Part shown: positions 13,852 through 25,629 of the stretch, one piece after another
Layout of the letters: each line of letters begins with the position of its first letter
Position numbering within the stretch: the first letter of the stretch is position 1
From: Rhizopus arrhizus
Taxonomy: Eukaryota > Mucoromycota > Mucoromycetes > Mucorales > Rhizopodaceae
Length of the DNA: 64,000 bases
Assembly (NCBI GenBank): GCA_024220505.1
Contig: JAKZZE010000010.1
Span: 1,550,001-1,614,000, forward strand
Direction of reading: 5' to 3'
Position numbers and translations under genes: made by a program
The notes under the pieces: model-generated
The model's database searches: none
Told to the model about the DNA's origin: nothing
What the model saw: only the letters and a program-made list of their open reading frames with translations

Positions 13852-14123
13852 ATGTTTTTTTGCTTCACTTGTAAGCAGTATTTTAGATTTAGAATGACCG
13901 AGAAAAATAACATATTTATATAGTTGGCCTTGAACGATTTAAACGTAAATCAGGTGGACATGTTTGGCATTGTCCTAATTGCCAAGCGAACGATGTCTAC
14001 CTTATAAAGTCAAACGAATGCTTCACTTTTTGCTTTGTACCGCTAATACCTTGTGGGAAAACAAAACAACTTTATGAATGCTCAACATGTGGTTGGGTCA
14101 ATGTTTATCATCCGCCTTCATAA
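13852..14123 (+). CDS. Small zinc-ribbon protein
   Basis: Two exons (13852-13870 and 13924-14123) give 72 residues. The N-terminus is Phe-rich (MFFCFTF). Then come one CxxC (HCPNC), a hydrophobic middle (CFTFCFVPLIPCG) and a second CxxC (ECSTCGW): a four-Cys zinc ribbon as in a widespread family of tiny fungal zinc-ribbon proteins of unknown role. The intron has a consensus GTAAGC donor and TATAG acceptor. Without splicing, the first ATG frame stops after 23 codons. The gene was below usual ORF length cutoffs. Confidence 0.65.
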
Positions 14124-14187
14124 GATATAAAATATGCAATTTTATTGTACGCAAAGAAAAAGAAAAAAAGAATAAAAAAGAAGCAGA

Positions 14188-16782
14188 TCAAAATAGCTTT
14201 GCTACAAACACTTCCTTAAAAAATGTTTCTGCTATAGCAGACAATTCTTTTTCCAGCCTGGCCTTAGCATAAGGCTTGATTGCATTGATTGTTATAGCGT
14301 TCATGAGTCTAGAATAAGTGAGTTCATTAGGTAGAATAGAGAAAAACAAATCAATCTTACTTTGGATGCTGGCTTTTTTCAATCTCAATATCCAATTGTT
14401 TTATGTCGCACTTGCATAAAAGAACTTGAAATTCGGGCTCTTTATTTCCCTGAGCAACACTTTGCACTTGAAGATAAAAATTAATGTTTTTAATTTTTAA
14501 CAAGGCAGCTCCTTTATCCTTCCAAGGTGGAAGACCATATAACTTTTCGTAGTAATATTGAGGGATATTACAAGTTGCGGATGCTTGGTAGCTTTGAAAA
14601 TAAAAAATGGATTAAGTCTTATTTCTATCTATCTTTGCTACAAATATATACTTACAATCTGTAATTGACAATATCATTCTTGTTTATTAATCCTGGAATC
14701 CCTTCTACTACAGCCGACATTTGAGACTTGACTTGACAAGGAATAGCATCATGAAGATCAATCTGAACATCATTAAACGTGAAATTGTATCCACCAATAC
14801 CAGTGCTACATGACGATGTACATAGAGTTGGTAAGCCCAAATGTATCCATTTTATTTTGAAAACTTACATTTCCATTCGTTCAATAAGCAAAGGACCATA
14901 CTTATCACACCTTTTGTTTTTAAATATTGTTAATATTCATCCTTTTTTTTAAAAAAATTAAATACTTGCAAGACTGGAAACTCCTCTAACATAATTAAAT
15001 AATAGTCTGTTTGCAATGTCGGGTATCTTCTTTCATTATTAATAAATATTTTTCCACAAACCTCCTTAATTAATGCAACCTGCAAAGGAGCAAAGCCTCC
15101 ATGAAACGGCTCAAGCAGTGATATGATATTGGAAGTTACTTTTTGAGGATCCCAGGCAAAATCCTCGTTGTTTATCAAGTAATTAACTATATTAAATAAC
15201 TGAGCTCTGATGGTCTGTATGTGCTCTCCAAAAGCTACGGCGGGTGCTTTATTCATTTTTATTGTGCTCCATGCCTTTTGAATTGAATCCAATGATAAAT
15301 CACTGTTATTGATTAATTCAGTCAGACCCATAAATATTTGATTAAAGCTATTTGTTCTCTTCTGGTTGTTTTGGCTGGTTTTTACGCCGGTCATAATTGC
15401 AGATTGCGGAATGTTGAATAAGGATTTGAGAATAGCAAATATATCTCGAGCTTCAGGATCCATCAAATTTTCCATAGTATCAACCTTAGTCTCCTGTACT
15501 TTTTTGGTGGTATAGTACATACAAGCAAGAAAATCTTCAATAGCATTCATGTAAGATAGGTTGTCAGTAATGGTATGAAGGGTGGCATCAACTATGCCAG
15601 CAAGGTAATGCTGTTCAACTGATTCTGAAGTATATAAAAAAAAATATGTTTGTAAGAAAAATGACGTTTGTTCAGTTGTAAATAATTTACTTTTGTGATA
15701 AGCATCAACAATTTGAGCAAACAACACAATATATCCTTGTAAATAATGACATTGTATGAATGCGTGAGCCAGTTTCCAACCCAAGGCTTCAGGATTATTT
15801 GCGTTAATCAGCATCATTTCTATTATACAAACACTTATTATTTTAACATTTCAAACGACTTAATGCTCTTTTTTCTTTGAGGTACCATCAATATTAGGAA
15901 GAGGGTTGCAAAAGTGCATCCTTTCATAGATACTATTCCATTGCAGATTTCTATCTGTTTTGCTTCGTTTCTTTTGCCACATTTGCATCCAAGTATCGGC
16001 AGATACACGAATATGATCCAAAAAACTTTGTTTGCCATTATCAACGTGGCGAAAAATGTCAGAAATTTCCTGACTGAGTTGAGCCTTTGAAGCAACCATG
16101 CTTTGCTTCTGTAATTCCTCGAGACTTGAAATTTTTCTATTATTTTCTTGCTTATTGTTATTGTCAATTTCTTTGTCAATTGGTACTTGTCTGATGAACG
16201 CTGTATATTTTGAAGGACCTAGTTCGATATCTGTTGAATTACCTCTGTCATTATTATTTTTGTTGACAGACATTTCTTTTAAGGATCCTGTAGTTTGTTC
16301 GTTTGTATTGTCTTTAACAATCTTTTCTGCCAAACTGGGTACGGTTTCTTCGGTTTCTTTCTCACTTGTTTTATTGTCATCTTCTTTATCTTCTTCCTCT
16401 CCCTCTCCCTCTTCCTCTTCCTCTTCTTCCTCTCCTCTGTCTAGAATGTTATTATAAATAAATAAAAAACTAAAAATTATTACTCTGTGCCCTCATCGTC
16501 ATTTGCTTCGGTTTTTCCAAGCTCTTCTATTTGTTTAGAAGCAGAGGATGTTGCTTTTTCTTCAAGCTGCTTTTTTTATCATCCTTTTTGTCTCGTTTCT
16601 TTACCTCTTCCTCTAGATTTCCTTTAACAATTTCTTGCTCTTTCTGATTTTTTTCGGGTGAACTCTTGGTAAATTCAGTAGTCTGATCAAGTGCTTTTCT
16701 TAACTATAGTAGTATAAACTATTCATTATTTCGACTCACTTATTTCATTTGATTTTCTATTTACCGCTTTTGCTTTTGGCAT
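14188..16782 (-). CDS. HAM1/BPI-like domain protein with acidic N-terminus
   Basis: Multi-exon gene on the minus strand, about 620 residues. It starts MPKAKA at 16782. A charged segment with a Glu/Asp/Gly-rich tract (16440-16380) follows. Then comes a helical region (about 15830-14940; FLDHIRVSADTW, MMLINANNPEALGW). The C-terminal part (exons at about 14900-14188) alternates amphipathic strands (GYNFTFNDVQIDLHDAIPC, KINNINFYLQVQ-like) and ends IDIEIEKS-like, then KARLEKELSAIAETFFKE. This pattern resembles fungal HAM1-like proteins with a BPI/LBP-type lipid-binding fold; Ham-1 acts in hyphal fusion. Introns join GAT-G/AA at 15885/15815 and elsewhere in frame. A one-base frame slip occurs near 16571 (see findings). 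Family assignment is moderate. Confidence 0.55.
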
Positions 16783-17938
16783 ATGATATAATTTTGTGTT
16801 TTATATAAAATAAAAAACAGAAAAATAAAGAAAGTATTTGATTTATAATGCTCTTAATATAACTGTAATAATAAATCAGTACTAATCATGCTATTTTTTT
16901 TTTTCCTTCAGAGATTTATCATGTATTAAAAGGAGTGAATGTAGGCCAACAAAAAAAAGACTTAGAAGATAAATACTTAAAGATATATCTTCCCTTTTCA
17001 CATCGATGAACTATCTCAAAATAAAATTGCTTTTTTATATATACAGTTTTACTGTTGACCTTGCAAAATTCAACACCTTTTGCATGCAATATTTAGCTTA
17101 AATAGATACTAATTGGTGATAAATAAGATACCAGTCAGTTTCTTGAGAAGGGACATTATAGATGTTATTATAATATGTTAGTAAATATGATTGCATTTGT
17201 ATCATGATATATGAAGAACTATAGTAATATTGTTCTGTTAATTAATAAACATCACATTTAAAAAAATCACTGTGTTTTTTAAGGCATAATATATAATGAT
17301 AAAAGTGGTAGTAATTATCATTCATCAGTTTGTCTTATTTAAATATGTAAATGAAACGTAGATTCTTCAATAATAGTTTTTATACAGTATTTTCAGGAAT
17401 AAATGTCGTGTTTACTAGTCAACATATATACTGTATTATAAAGCTTGTAAAAATGCGACCGTCTGAAAATGGTATATTTTTCAAATTCAATTTATTTTGC
17501 TTGTAAAAAATGATAATAAAGAATAACTTAACTTGACCAGAAATACTTTTGTCAACTTTATTTAATGGTATATATCCAGAGTTTATACTTTTTATAGTAT
17601 ATGTATTATGTAGTTACCTAAACGTTACATGTTATTTTGCAAATTTTTACATAACTTTATATAAGCACTTTCTCGTCATTTATCAATCTATTTAGTAAGA
17701 TGTAAATAAACATTAATAATATCTATATTTTCATATTGTCAATCTATAATAATGCTTGATTGCTATGCAATGATTATCTTTGGAGGACAGCAATTTTTAC
17801 ATAGCAATATAATACGCTAACAGAAATGAAAAGTGCTACAAATCCCAAATAAAGAACACCGACGTCATAAATATTACGTAATAAACAGTCACATTTTAAT
17901 AGAATAGATTATACTAGCATTTCATGAAATCAAAACAA
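16783..17938. other. Intergenic, nothing recognised
   Basis: Very AT-rich, no ORF longer than 60 codons, and no repeat or RNA gene seen before the tRNA. Confidence 0.6.
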
Positions 17939-18020
17939 GTCACTTTGGCGGAGTGGTTAACGCGGTGGCCTGCTAAGCCATTGTCCTTTGGACGCGCAGG
18001 TTCGAATCCTGCAGGTGACG
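17939..18020 (+). tRNA. tRNA-Ser(GCT)
   Basis: The 82-nt sequence folds as a class II tRNA. The acceptor stem GTCACTT/AGGTGAC (7 pairs, one G-T) has discriminator G. The anticodon stem-loop is TGGCCTGCTAAGCCA with anticodon GCT (reads AGC/AGT). A long variable arm (TTGTCCTTTGGAC), as in serine tRNAs, and the T arm GCAGGTTCGAATCCTGC complete it. No intron. It is followed at once by CTTTTTTT, a Pol III terminator. Confidence 0.97.
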
Positions 18021-18028
18021 CTTTTTTT
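18021..18028 (+). terminator. RNA polymerase III T-tract terminator
   Basis: C followed by seven T directly after the tRNA discriminator base. Confidence 0.8.
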
Positions 18029-21000
18029 CAAGTATAATTCCGGAAGAAAATTTTGCCGGTGTAATGCAAAAATCAACTTTTTGAACGAACAAAAGGAACG
18101 ATCTTTTCAAACGATCCAAAAGTTGATATTGCCAATCAAATCTAACCAAACATTAACTTACAAAAAAGTATAAATACTGAGGATTTGTTCCTCAGGATAT
18201 AAAAACTTCACTTTTGACCTTGGCACTTTAAAGCTTTTACTTATTAAATCCACAATTTTATTTACTTTATTTTTCTTTGAATAAATCTATCAAATATCCT
18301 TTTATAAGCTCTTGATATTTTACTATAACTCCAAAGTCAAATCACTTGAAGCTATCTATGTTCATTGTATCCGTTTTTATCTTATTTTTACCTTAAACAA
18401 ATCTTTTTACAAATCAAAACAAGGTTGATCTACTTTACAAGATCTAGTGATCATTATATCAAGCGAACTAAGCCAAATCTAATTCACAAAAAGCCAATTC
18501 TTATATCAATTACAACTCAAATCTCTGCTTATTTAAACTTAACCCAATAAACCCAAACAATATTACACCGAGAAGGTCAACAATCTTTGGAAATACAAAT
18601 ATTGGTGTTGTAAGAATAAGAATGGGAATAGCAACTTCATTCTTTTAATAACTTTAAATACTTTTCTTATAAAAGCAAGAAAGATCCTTTTATCTTATTC
18701 TATTCAAATCAAATCATTTTACCTTTTAAAACAAGTCTGATCCACATAACAATATCTGGTGATCACTCGCGATAATCAAATCTACTTTATTATTCTTTTT
18801 TTTAAAACCCTTCTTATTCAAACTTTACCGAGTATTTACATTTTGAGGCCTATAATCGAACTATAATACGGAATTTTACAATGTCATGAACTTTTCCTGG
18901 ATTCTTACTGAGCAAAGCTTTTATCAAACGTTTCCAAAAACATATAAATAGCACTGTTTTTCTTAACTCTTGACTTATTTATTTTTTTACATATCTACTT
19001 TACACTTTGATTATTTTAAATAAATATCATTCAAAGTAAAGCTCTTTTATTTTATTTTTCTTTAACATCAAGAAAAAGTAGTCCCTTAAAGTTAATATAT
19101 TGCATTGTAATCCCTTTTTCTATTCTATCCTTTTATCTTTTCATTTTACTTTATTCAAATTTTTTTTTGAAAACAAATCTTACTCGAATCTTTGATTTTG
19201 CATCAAAAACCTTTTAAATTAAACCAATTTAGCACCATAAAAACCTCACAAACTCCAATTTCACGCCATTGCACTTTCAAATAAACCAATAAGCTTACTT
19301 TTTTTTTTTATTTACTGAAACAAAATTGGTATAACTTTTGATGAGAAAGAACATCAGTCCCTGAAAATTATCAAAAAATTAAAAATCGGAAAAGTACAAA
19401 AAATATAATTATACAAACAACACTTCTTTTTATTTTATTATATCTTTTTTATTATAAACTAATGAAAAACAACTTCAGAAATCTGCATAGAATATCTTTT
19501 GAATCCCTTATAAATATAAAACAAGTCAAATCTTTTGAAGCCAAATTATATTTAACGTATCAATTTTATATCTCTATTATCAAGAAAGCTTTATACTACT
19601 TTTTACTGTTTCATCTATGATACAAGATCTGGTTGTCACTTACTACAAGCAAACCAAATTTACAAATTTTAACTTCATATCTTTGAACTCAACTTCCTTT
19701 GTACTCCAAAGGAAAGTCAAATCTACTCTACCTAAACTCTTACGGCCACAACAGTTAAAGCTACATTACCTTTAGTGTTTTTCTTTTCTTTGATTGATTA
19801 ATTCTAACATTATAAGCGCAAATTGGATGAAAAGTCTGTCAAGCAAAATAGTTCAGTAACCATAACATATTTATATACTTACCTTAAGCTAACTCAATTT
19901 GTTTTTTCTATAATCCTTATTATTTTATTTGAATTGAAGTATCCTTTATTTAAATACCTTTTTATCAAACACTTTGATTTTTACTTTAAAAATCAACCTA
20001 ATTGGGTCTCTTGAAGTTAATAGTATCCATTGTATCACTTTTTACTTGAATAAAGATTGTTTATTTTCTATTTAAATATTTGATCTGATATCAGAACTCC
20101 TTAAATCAATTTTACTTTACATTATAAACATATGAAAACGAACAAATATATTATTATCTTAGCAAAATAAACAGCCACATCCACAACAACTGCAAATCTG
20201 ATATTTACGTCTATAAGATGTGGTAATCATTTATTTCAAGTCAATCATCTGTACTATTTCTTACATTTCAAACCTTTTATTAAATCATATTGACTAGCTA
20301 TCTTAAGAAACACAGCCTGAACGTTAACATTAGCCTTAGCTGATGATTCTTCATATAAATGGCTGTACAGTTGTCCATTTAAATTCCTATTTCTATATTA
20401 TGGTTCCTTACGAGTAAAATAACTTTTTAGGAGGTATATCTCAATTTGATCACTAATCGGGCCAAAGCTTCACAACTTAAAGTGCTCAACTTGTTTAAGT
20501 AGAAATAAATATGCCTGATATTACTTGAAAAAATCTAGTAGCTCGCTTTTGTTCATTTAGCGTAATATTTTTGCATTAAATTTTAGTATTTATTTAAAGT
20601 TTTCCTTCGTTTTATAGCATACTGCATAAAAGATGAGCTCTGTACCTTTTTTTTTTGTCTACGTTGACTTTTATGTTATTACATCCTAGTAACTTTATGT
20701 ATATAAAAAACACGACTTTAAAATCGATTCTCAATGTCTTATGCCTGTTTAAGGATAGGTCAGCTAAATGATGAAGATAATTAGCAAACAAAAGAAACGG
20801 TTTTAAATGATATATTTCTGTTCAAATTCGTTATTTTAAACTTAATTGATTTGGCGTGTTTCCAATATAAAAAATACAGGATATGCATTTTCCATTGAAA
20901 TTATAGTAAGTAAAAAAAAATGTATCATAATTTCGCTTTCTTCTTTCGCTCTGCTTCTCTTCAAGTCCAAAGCATACTGGTGAAATAGAATAAATAAACT

Positions 21001-21136
21001 TCAAGTTATCTTTAAAAGAGCTTAATAATATGTGGTTATACAAGCCACTAGAAAGCAGCAGCAAATGCGCGTGTTTTTAATAAAAATCAAATACTTTCTT
21101 TTCTGCTGTTGCTATTTTTTTTTTTTTTAAAAAAGT
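18029..21136. repeat. Gene-free AT-rich region with diverged dispersed motif copies
   Basis: About 3.1 kb with no credible ORF. A motif of about 43 nt resembling ACAAGATCTGGTGATCA and then CAAGCGAATCAAATCT recurs at 18437-18480, 18749-18785, 19622-19665 and 20212-20254. A second motif (CTTGAAG, then ATTGTATCACTTTTTA) occurs near 18347, 19082, 19533 and 20010, twice about 88 nt ahead of the first. The copies differ at many positions, so this looks like an old, eroded repeat array. No transposase motif was seen. Confidence 0.5.
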
Positions 21137-21730
21137 ATGAGCAGTTTATCCACCGTCGAAGCTAAGTTAGAAGCTGAATCTAAAGCCTTTCAAATTATAC
21201 AAAAAGGTTTGAAATAGTATACTTTTCATCATCTTTCATCATTAAACTTTCTTTCAAGAACTTTCTCAAGTTATCGAAACAAGACAACGCTTAGAGTCAC
21301 AACAACAGGAAAATGAATTAGTGAATAAAGTAACTAAAGAGAGAAAGAAGACAAGAAGTACGAGACCACTTATTGAATACTTTTAATGTATAGGAATTTG
21401 AACATTTGGATGATGAAAGCAGCATTTATAAACTTATTGGTCCCGTTCTTGTTAAACAGGAAAGAGGAGAAGCAGTAACCAACGTGAAAAACAGATTAAA
21501 TTTGATTACTAGTGAAATGTAAAGAAGCATGAATACATATATAGCGCTTTTGTTTGACCTATACATCTTAGTGAGCGAGTAGAAAAGCAACTGACAGAAT
21601 TAACAAAGAAGTCTGAATTAAAGAAACAGGAGGTACGTTTTTTTATTTACTTTAATATTTAATTAACATGCGAATATAGATTGCAAAATTACAAATGGAA
21701 TATCAACAATTCCTTGCAGCAAAGAAATAA
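21137..21730 (+). CDS. YKE2: Prefoldin subunit 6 (beta type)
   Basis: Five exons (21137-21206, 21259-21329, 21394-21518, 21572-21632, 21680-21730) encode 125 residues, the usual size for PFDN6/Yke2. Two coiled-coil helices flank the central beta hairpins: the N-terminal helix includes ELSQVIETRQRLESQQQEN, the core is SSIYKLIGPVLVKQERGEA, and the C-terminal helix includes QLTELTKKSELKKQEIAKLQ. Prefoldin is the hexameric cytosolic chaperone that hands unfolded actin and tubulin to CCT. The first intron donor is GTTTGA, weaker than the consensus; the other introns are normal. Confidence 0.92.
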
Positions 21731-22015
21731 ACACGAATATCTTGAAAAAAGGATAATAGAAATGATGCTTTATATTTTCTAATGAATGATTGCGTATCTC
21801 AAATAGCGTGATAGCCAATGAGTGTGTAGATCAAGCATGCTTTGTTACAAAGCTTGCTTTTGTTGCTTTTTGAAAAAGAACTAGCATTAAGCCTCTCTTA
21901 GAAATAGTCTTACAAACAGTGTTTTCATCATTTGTAAGCAAAAGGAACCCTATCCAATTTTTGGACATATAAAAAAAATACACATTTTAATAACATGAAT
22001 AAATAGATGTAAAAG
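21731..22015. other. Short intergenic space between convergent genes
   Basis: 285 nt between the prefoldin stop codon and the coilin stop codon. No feature seen. Confidence 0.5.
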
Positions 22016-23438
22016 CTATAACTTTCTAACATCAAATAAATCACCTAACATAATTGTAACAACGGACTCCTCTTCTCGCTGTTCTTCTTCTTCACTGTTC
22101 TTTCTTTTCTTTTTCAATTCAAACTTGCCACCTTTTTTTGAAGGTTGTGAACATCCTTCTAAAAACTCAACAACAACAGAGTGTTCTTTCAGATTCAATT
22201 CTTTAAGAATGACTTTTTTCCAATCGGAAATCTCAGGGGTATACAAAGAAGTCAGCTCAAGAGTCTATGAAATAAAATGATTAGAAAAAAAAAGTAATAA
22301 ATTGGTAGTTGTACCTTAATAGCTAAATGGTCTCCAATGGACGGTGGATTATTTTGGAAATCAACACTTGGATAGTGATCGTAATTCACAACCAAAGGAC
22401 TATTTGCCTCATTTGTTTGAAAGCCTATTGAGGTATCTTCATCATTACCTCTAGGATATGTTGTATCTTGTTGATATATGTTTGATTCTGCTGCGATGTT
22501 TTCATCTTCCAACTGTGGAGGTTCTTCACTAAAAGAGTTTGGCAAGACTTGGCTGTCGTTGGGTTCTATGGTTGATGTATTGCAAGCATTTAGCTGCGTT
22601 TGATAGTCTTCAATCGTGTATGCATCACTAACATTAGCAGCAGCAGTAAAGATACCCTCACGATAAGACCGCTTCAACATTCTGCGTCTTTGGTTTCTTT
22701 TCTTGGTTCTTTTGAGACCTTGAAATGGTGGAGAGCTCTTTTTGATCTTGTTTTGTGCATCATTGACGCCTAGCTTATTCTTCTTTTCTTCTCTCTTTTC
22801 TTCTCTCTTTTCTTCTCTCTTTTCTTCTTTCTTTTCTTCTTTCTTTTTCTCTTCTTCATCTTTTTTGCCAACTCTTCTCGTCTTTGTTTCTTTAGACTTC
22901 AATAATTCGTTCTTTTCTTTCTCAATTTTTCTTTTCAAAGTCTTCATCTTTTGCTGCTCTTTTTTTATTTTACGTCTCTCTTCTCTCAACCTTCCTTCTC
23001 TTTTGATCTTTGTATCTTTCTTTACTCTTTTTGAAGTATATGTCTCTTCTTCTTCATCTATTTTATACAGTATTAATTTTTTATATAAAAAAAAAAAAAC
23101 AGCTATCACTATTACCGTGTTTTCTCTTTTCAAGTTTGTACTCCTGAAGTGAGACGGTCTTTAAACTACAAATGCACATAAAATAAATAAGCTTGCATAC
23201 ATGAACAAAAAAGGTATCTTTTTTTTTACCAAAGGAAATCATCTTCACGCAAAACCTCCTTTGCAATGTGATGAGGTAAGAGTGCATAATCATCCAAATA
23301 CAACGCGGCTTGACTTGGCTTTATTTCAAGTTTTAATTGCTTGATAATTTCTTTCTGTAACTGATAGATAGTCATTATTTCATGAACAACAAACCAGCAT
23401 AATAATTTAACAGAAGGAATAGATAATTTAACACGCAT
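22016..23438 (-). CDS. Coilin (Cajal body scaffold)
   Basis: Four exons on the minus strand (23438-23230, 23165-23116, 23057-22315, 22264-22016) encode 416 residues. Residues 1-85 match the coilin ubiquitin-like N-terminal domain (ALYLDDYALLPHHIAKEVLR, then DDFL, then KTVSL). A long Lys/Glu/Arg region carries repeated KREE units. RTKKRNQRRR is a likely nucleolar/nuclear signal. The C-terminus has the atypical Tudor fold (PPSIGDHLAIKTLELTSLYT, then PEISDWK), which matches the coilin C-terminal domain well. Coilin organises Cajal bodies, where snRNPs mature. It is missing in budding yeast, so a clear copy here is notable. It is transcribed divergently from FCP1 across 297 nt. Confidence 0.82.
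22791..22852. repeat. 12-bp tandem repeat inside coilin
   Basis: About five copies of a 12-nt unit (TCTTTTCTTCTC on the plus strand) encode the repeated Lys-Arg/Lys-Glu-Glu stretch of coilin. The unit length is a multiple of three, so copy number can change without breaking the frame. Confidence 0.75.
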
Positions 23439-23505
23439 TTTTAAAAATAAAATAAAAAGTAAAGAAATATGTTTTTTCTTTCATTCAGTGGACCTTTTTT
23501 TTTTC

Positions 23506-23536
23506 TGCATTGATTCAGACAGTGTGACTACTGTAT

Positions 23537-23581
<45 letters not shown>

Positions 23582-23609
23582 ATTGATTCAGGCACGTGAC
23601 TACTTTATA
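23506..23609. repeat. Direct duplication around a 41-T tract in the coilin/FCP1 divergent promoter
   Basis: TGCATTGATTCAGACAGTG (23506 on) and TGCATTGATTCAGGCACGTG (23579 on) are near-identical, each followed by TGACTACT and a T-run. The period is 73 nt. The second copy contains CACGTGAC, an E-box-like core. The T-run between them spans 23539-23579. Confidence 0.75.
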
Positions 23610-23735
23610 GTTTTTTTTTACTTTTATTTTTTATTTTTTTAATTTTTTTTTCTTTGTTGTATTAAAAAAAATAAGGTAAATAACAATAAAAAAAAAAAAA
23701 AAAAGAAGGGGTAAATTTTTTATAGAAAGTAGAAT

Positions 23736-25629
23736 ATGGAAGATTGTAGTCACCAAGTACAGTATAATGGTTTGTGTGCAGTTTGTGGTGCAGTATTAGA
23801 AAAGTAAAAAAAAAAAAAAAAAAAAAAGGTTTATATTTTATATTAAATGCTGCGAATAGTCTATCAGATGAAGAAAAGATTAATATGAGTTATGATAATA
23901 TTGGTCTTACTGTCAGTCGATCGGTAAATAATATGCTTTACATATTTTTGTTTATATTTACAAGTATCATAGGAAGCTGAAAGATTAGAAAAAGAAAACG
24001 CGAAAAGACTTTTAGAATCCAGAAAGTTATCATTAATTCTTGACTTGGATCAAACAATTGTACATGCTTCTTGTGATCCACGTATTAGCCATTGGAAAAA
24101 TGAAGAAATACGTCAATTTACTTTACCAAAGAGTCCGACAATGTACTATATTAAATTGAGACCTGGTCTTAGAGAATTCTTGAAAGAGATTGAAAATTTA
24201 TATGATTTACATATTTACACTATGGGAACAAAAGATTATGCAAAGGCTGTTGCTAGAGAAATGGATCCAGAAGGAAGTTTATTTAAAGAAAGGATCTTGT
24301 CAAGAGATGAAAATGGATGTAAGTTTAGAGATTTGTACATGCTTTTTTTTATACTTATTCTATACAAAGGTTTGACACAGAAAAGTCTTCAAAGAATATT
24401 CCCTTGTGATACATCTATGGTAGTTGTATTAGATGATAGATCTGATGTGTGGAGTAATTCACCTAATTTAGTTCGCATTAAACCATGTAAAGTTTATATT
24501 ATTCTTTCATACATATTATTTATATAAAAACAGATGAATACTTTGTAGGAACAGGAGATATCAATAGTCCTACAAAAAATAAGGTAAAATAACACATTGT
24601 TTATAAAAGTAAGTTAACATGAATGATTAGGAAGAAAAAAAGTTGGAAAATAGCAGTAATGATAATAAAGAAGAAGAAAAAGAAGATCCAGATGTATATA
24701 AAGATGAAGATAAAGAGCTCTATACCATGTTAAATGTATGCAGACATATACACATAACAACACTATATTCACTACTTTTATGATTATAATAGATCTTGAA
24801 GCAAATTCATAAAGAATTCTATAAAAAACAACAAGGTGATGTTACTAGAATCATACCCGCTTTAAAACGTAACGTTTTATCCAATTGCCACATCTTTTTT
24901 GCACCAGATGTACTTCACAGACATATCAGAGATCCAACTCACTCAGGCATATGGCATATGGCTGCATCTTTTGGTGCCACTTGCTCAACCGATCTCACTG
25001 GAAAGACGACACACTTCATCACCCTCAAGTGGGATGCAAAGACCAAGGCAGCAAAAGAATACGGACATGCCAAGATTGTCACACCGGCCTGGTTACTTGA
25101 TAGTACAGCAAGATGGAAAAAGCAAAATGAGGAAGCCTATAGTTTACAGGACGCAGAATTATCTGACATTGAAAATCCTGACTCAGTCTCTTTGGAAGAC
25201 CACTTGTTTGATGAAAAAGAAGAAGAATTGGTTGAAAATGTGGATTGGGATGAGGTGAATAAGGAATTAGAGGATTTTATGGATGAAAGTGAAGCTGATA
25301 ATACAACAGATTCAGAAAGTGTAACACATACAGTGCCAATAAAAGATGATAGCCCAACAAATAGCTTACATAGAAAATGGAAAAGAAAAAGAGCAGTGAA
25401 TGAAGAAGACGAAGAAGAGGAGGAAGATAGAATAAAGAAAAAAGGAAAATCAAGTGTGATTATTTTATCAAATGATAGTGAAGAGGATAATGATCTGAGC
25501 ATGAATGCAGAATCCGGAAATAATCAGGGTAATGATGACGACAATGAAGTAGACAGTTACGATGATGATGATGATGACGATCTTGATTCACTCGCTGGAA
25601 TTTTAGAAGAGGAATTGTTAGATTTATAA
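23736..25629 (+). CDS. FCP1: RNA polymerase II CTD phosphatase FCP1
   Basis: Seven exons (23736-23803, 23860-23923, 23973-24318, 24370-24486, 24534-24583, 24631-24735, 24793-25629) give 528 residues. The N-terminus has the short Cys/His motif (CSHQVQYNGLCAVCG) typical of FCP1. The FCPH phosphatase domain follows, with the catalytic DLDQT starting at Asp68 (ILDLDQTIVHASCD), then YTMGTKDYA and VLDDRSDVW. Residues about 290-370 form a BRCT domain (FGATCSTDLTGKTTHFI, IVTPAWLLDS). The tail is very acidic, ending LEEELLDL. FCP1 removes phosphate from Ser2/Ser5 of the polymerase II CTD to recycle the enzyme. It is shorter than the yeast protein (732 residues), mainly in the linkers. Confidence 0.94.

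Noticed and set aside
16098..16457. 119-codon plus-strand Ser-rich ORF
   Set aside because: Antisense of the acidic exon of the HAM1-like gene.
18365..20014. Several 60-63 codon ORFs in the repeat region
   Set aside because: Lengths are expected by chance, the composition is Ile/Phe/Lys-rich, and none shows splice-linked continuation.
22791..22852. Possible CRISPR-like repeat
   Set aside because: It is an uninterrupted 12-bp tandem repeat within a coding region, without spacers, in a eukaryote.
22742..23152. 136-codon plus-strand Ser/Phe-rich ORF
   Set aside because: Antisense of the Lys/Glu-rich middle of coilin.
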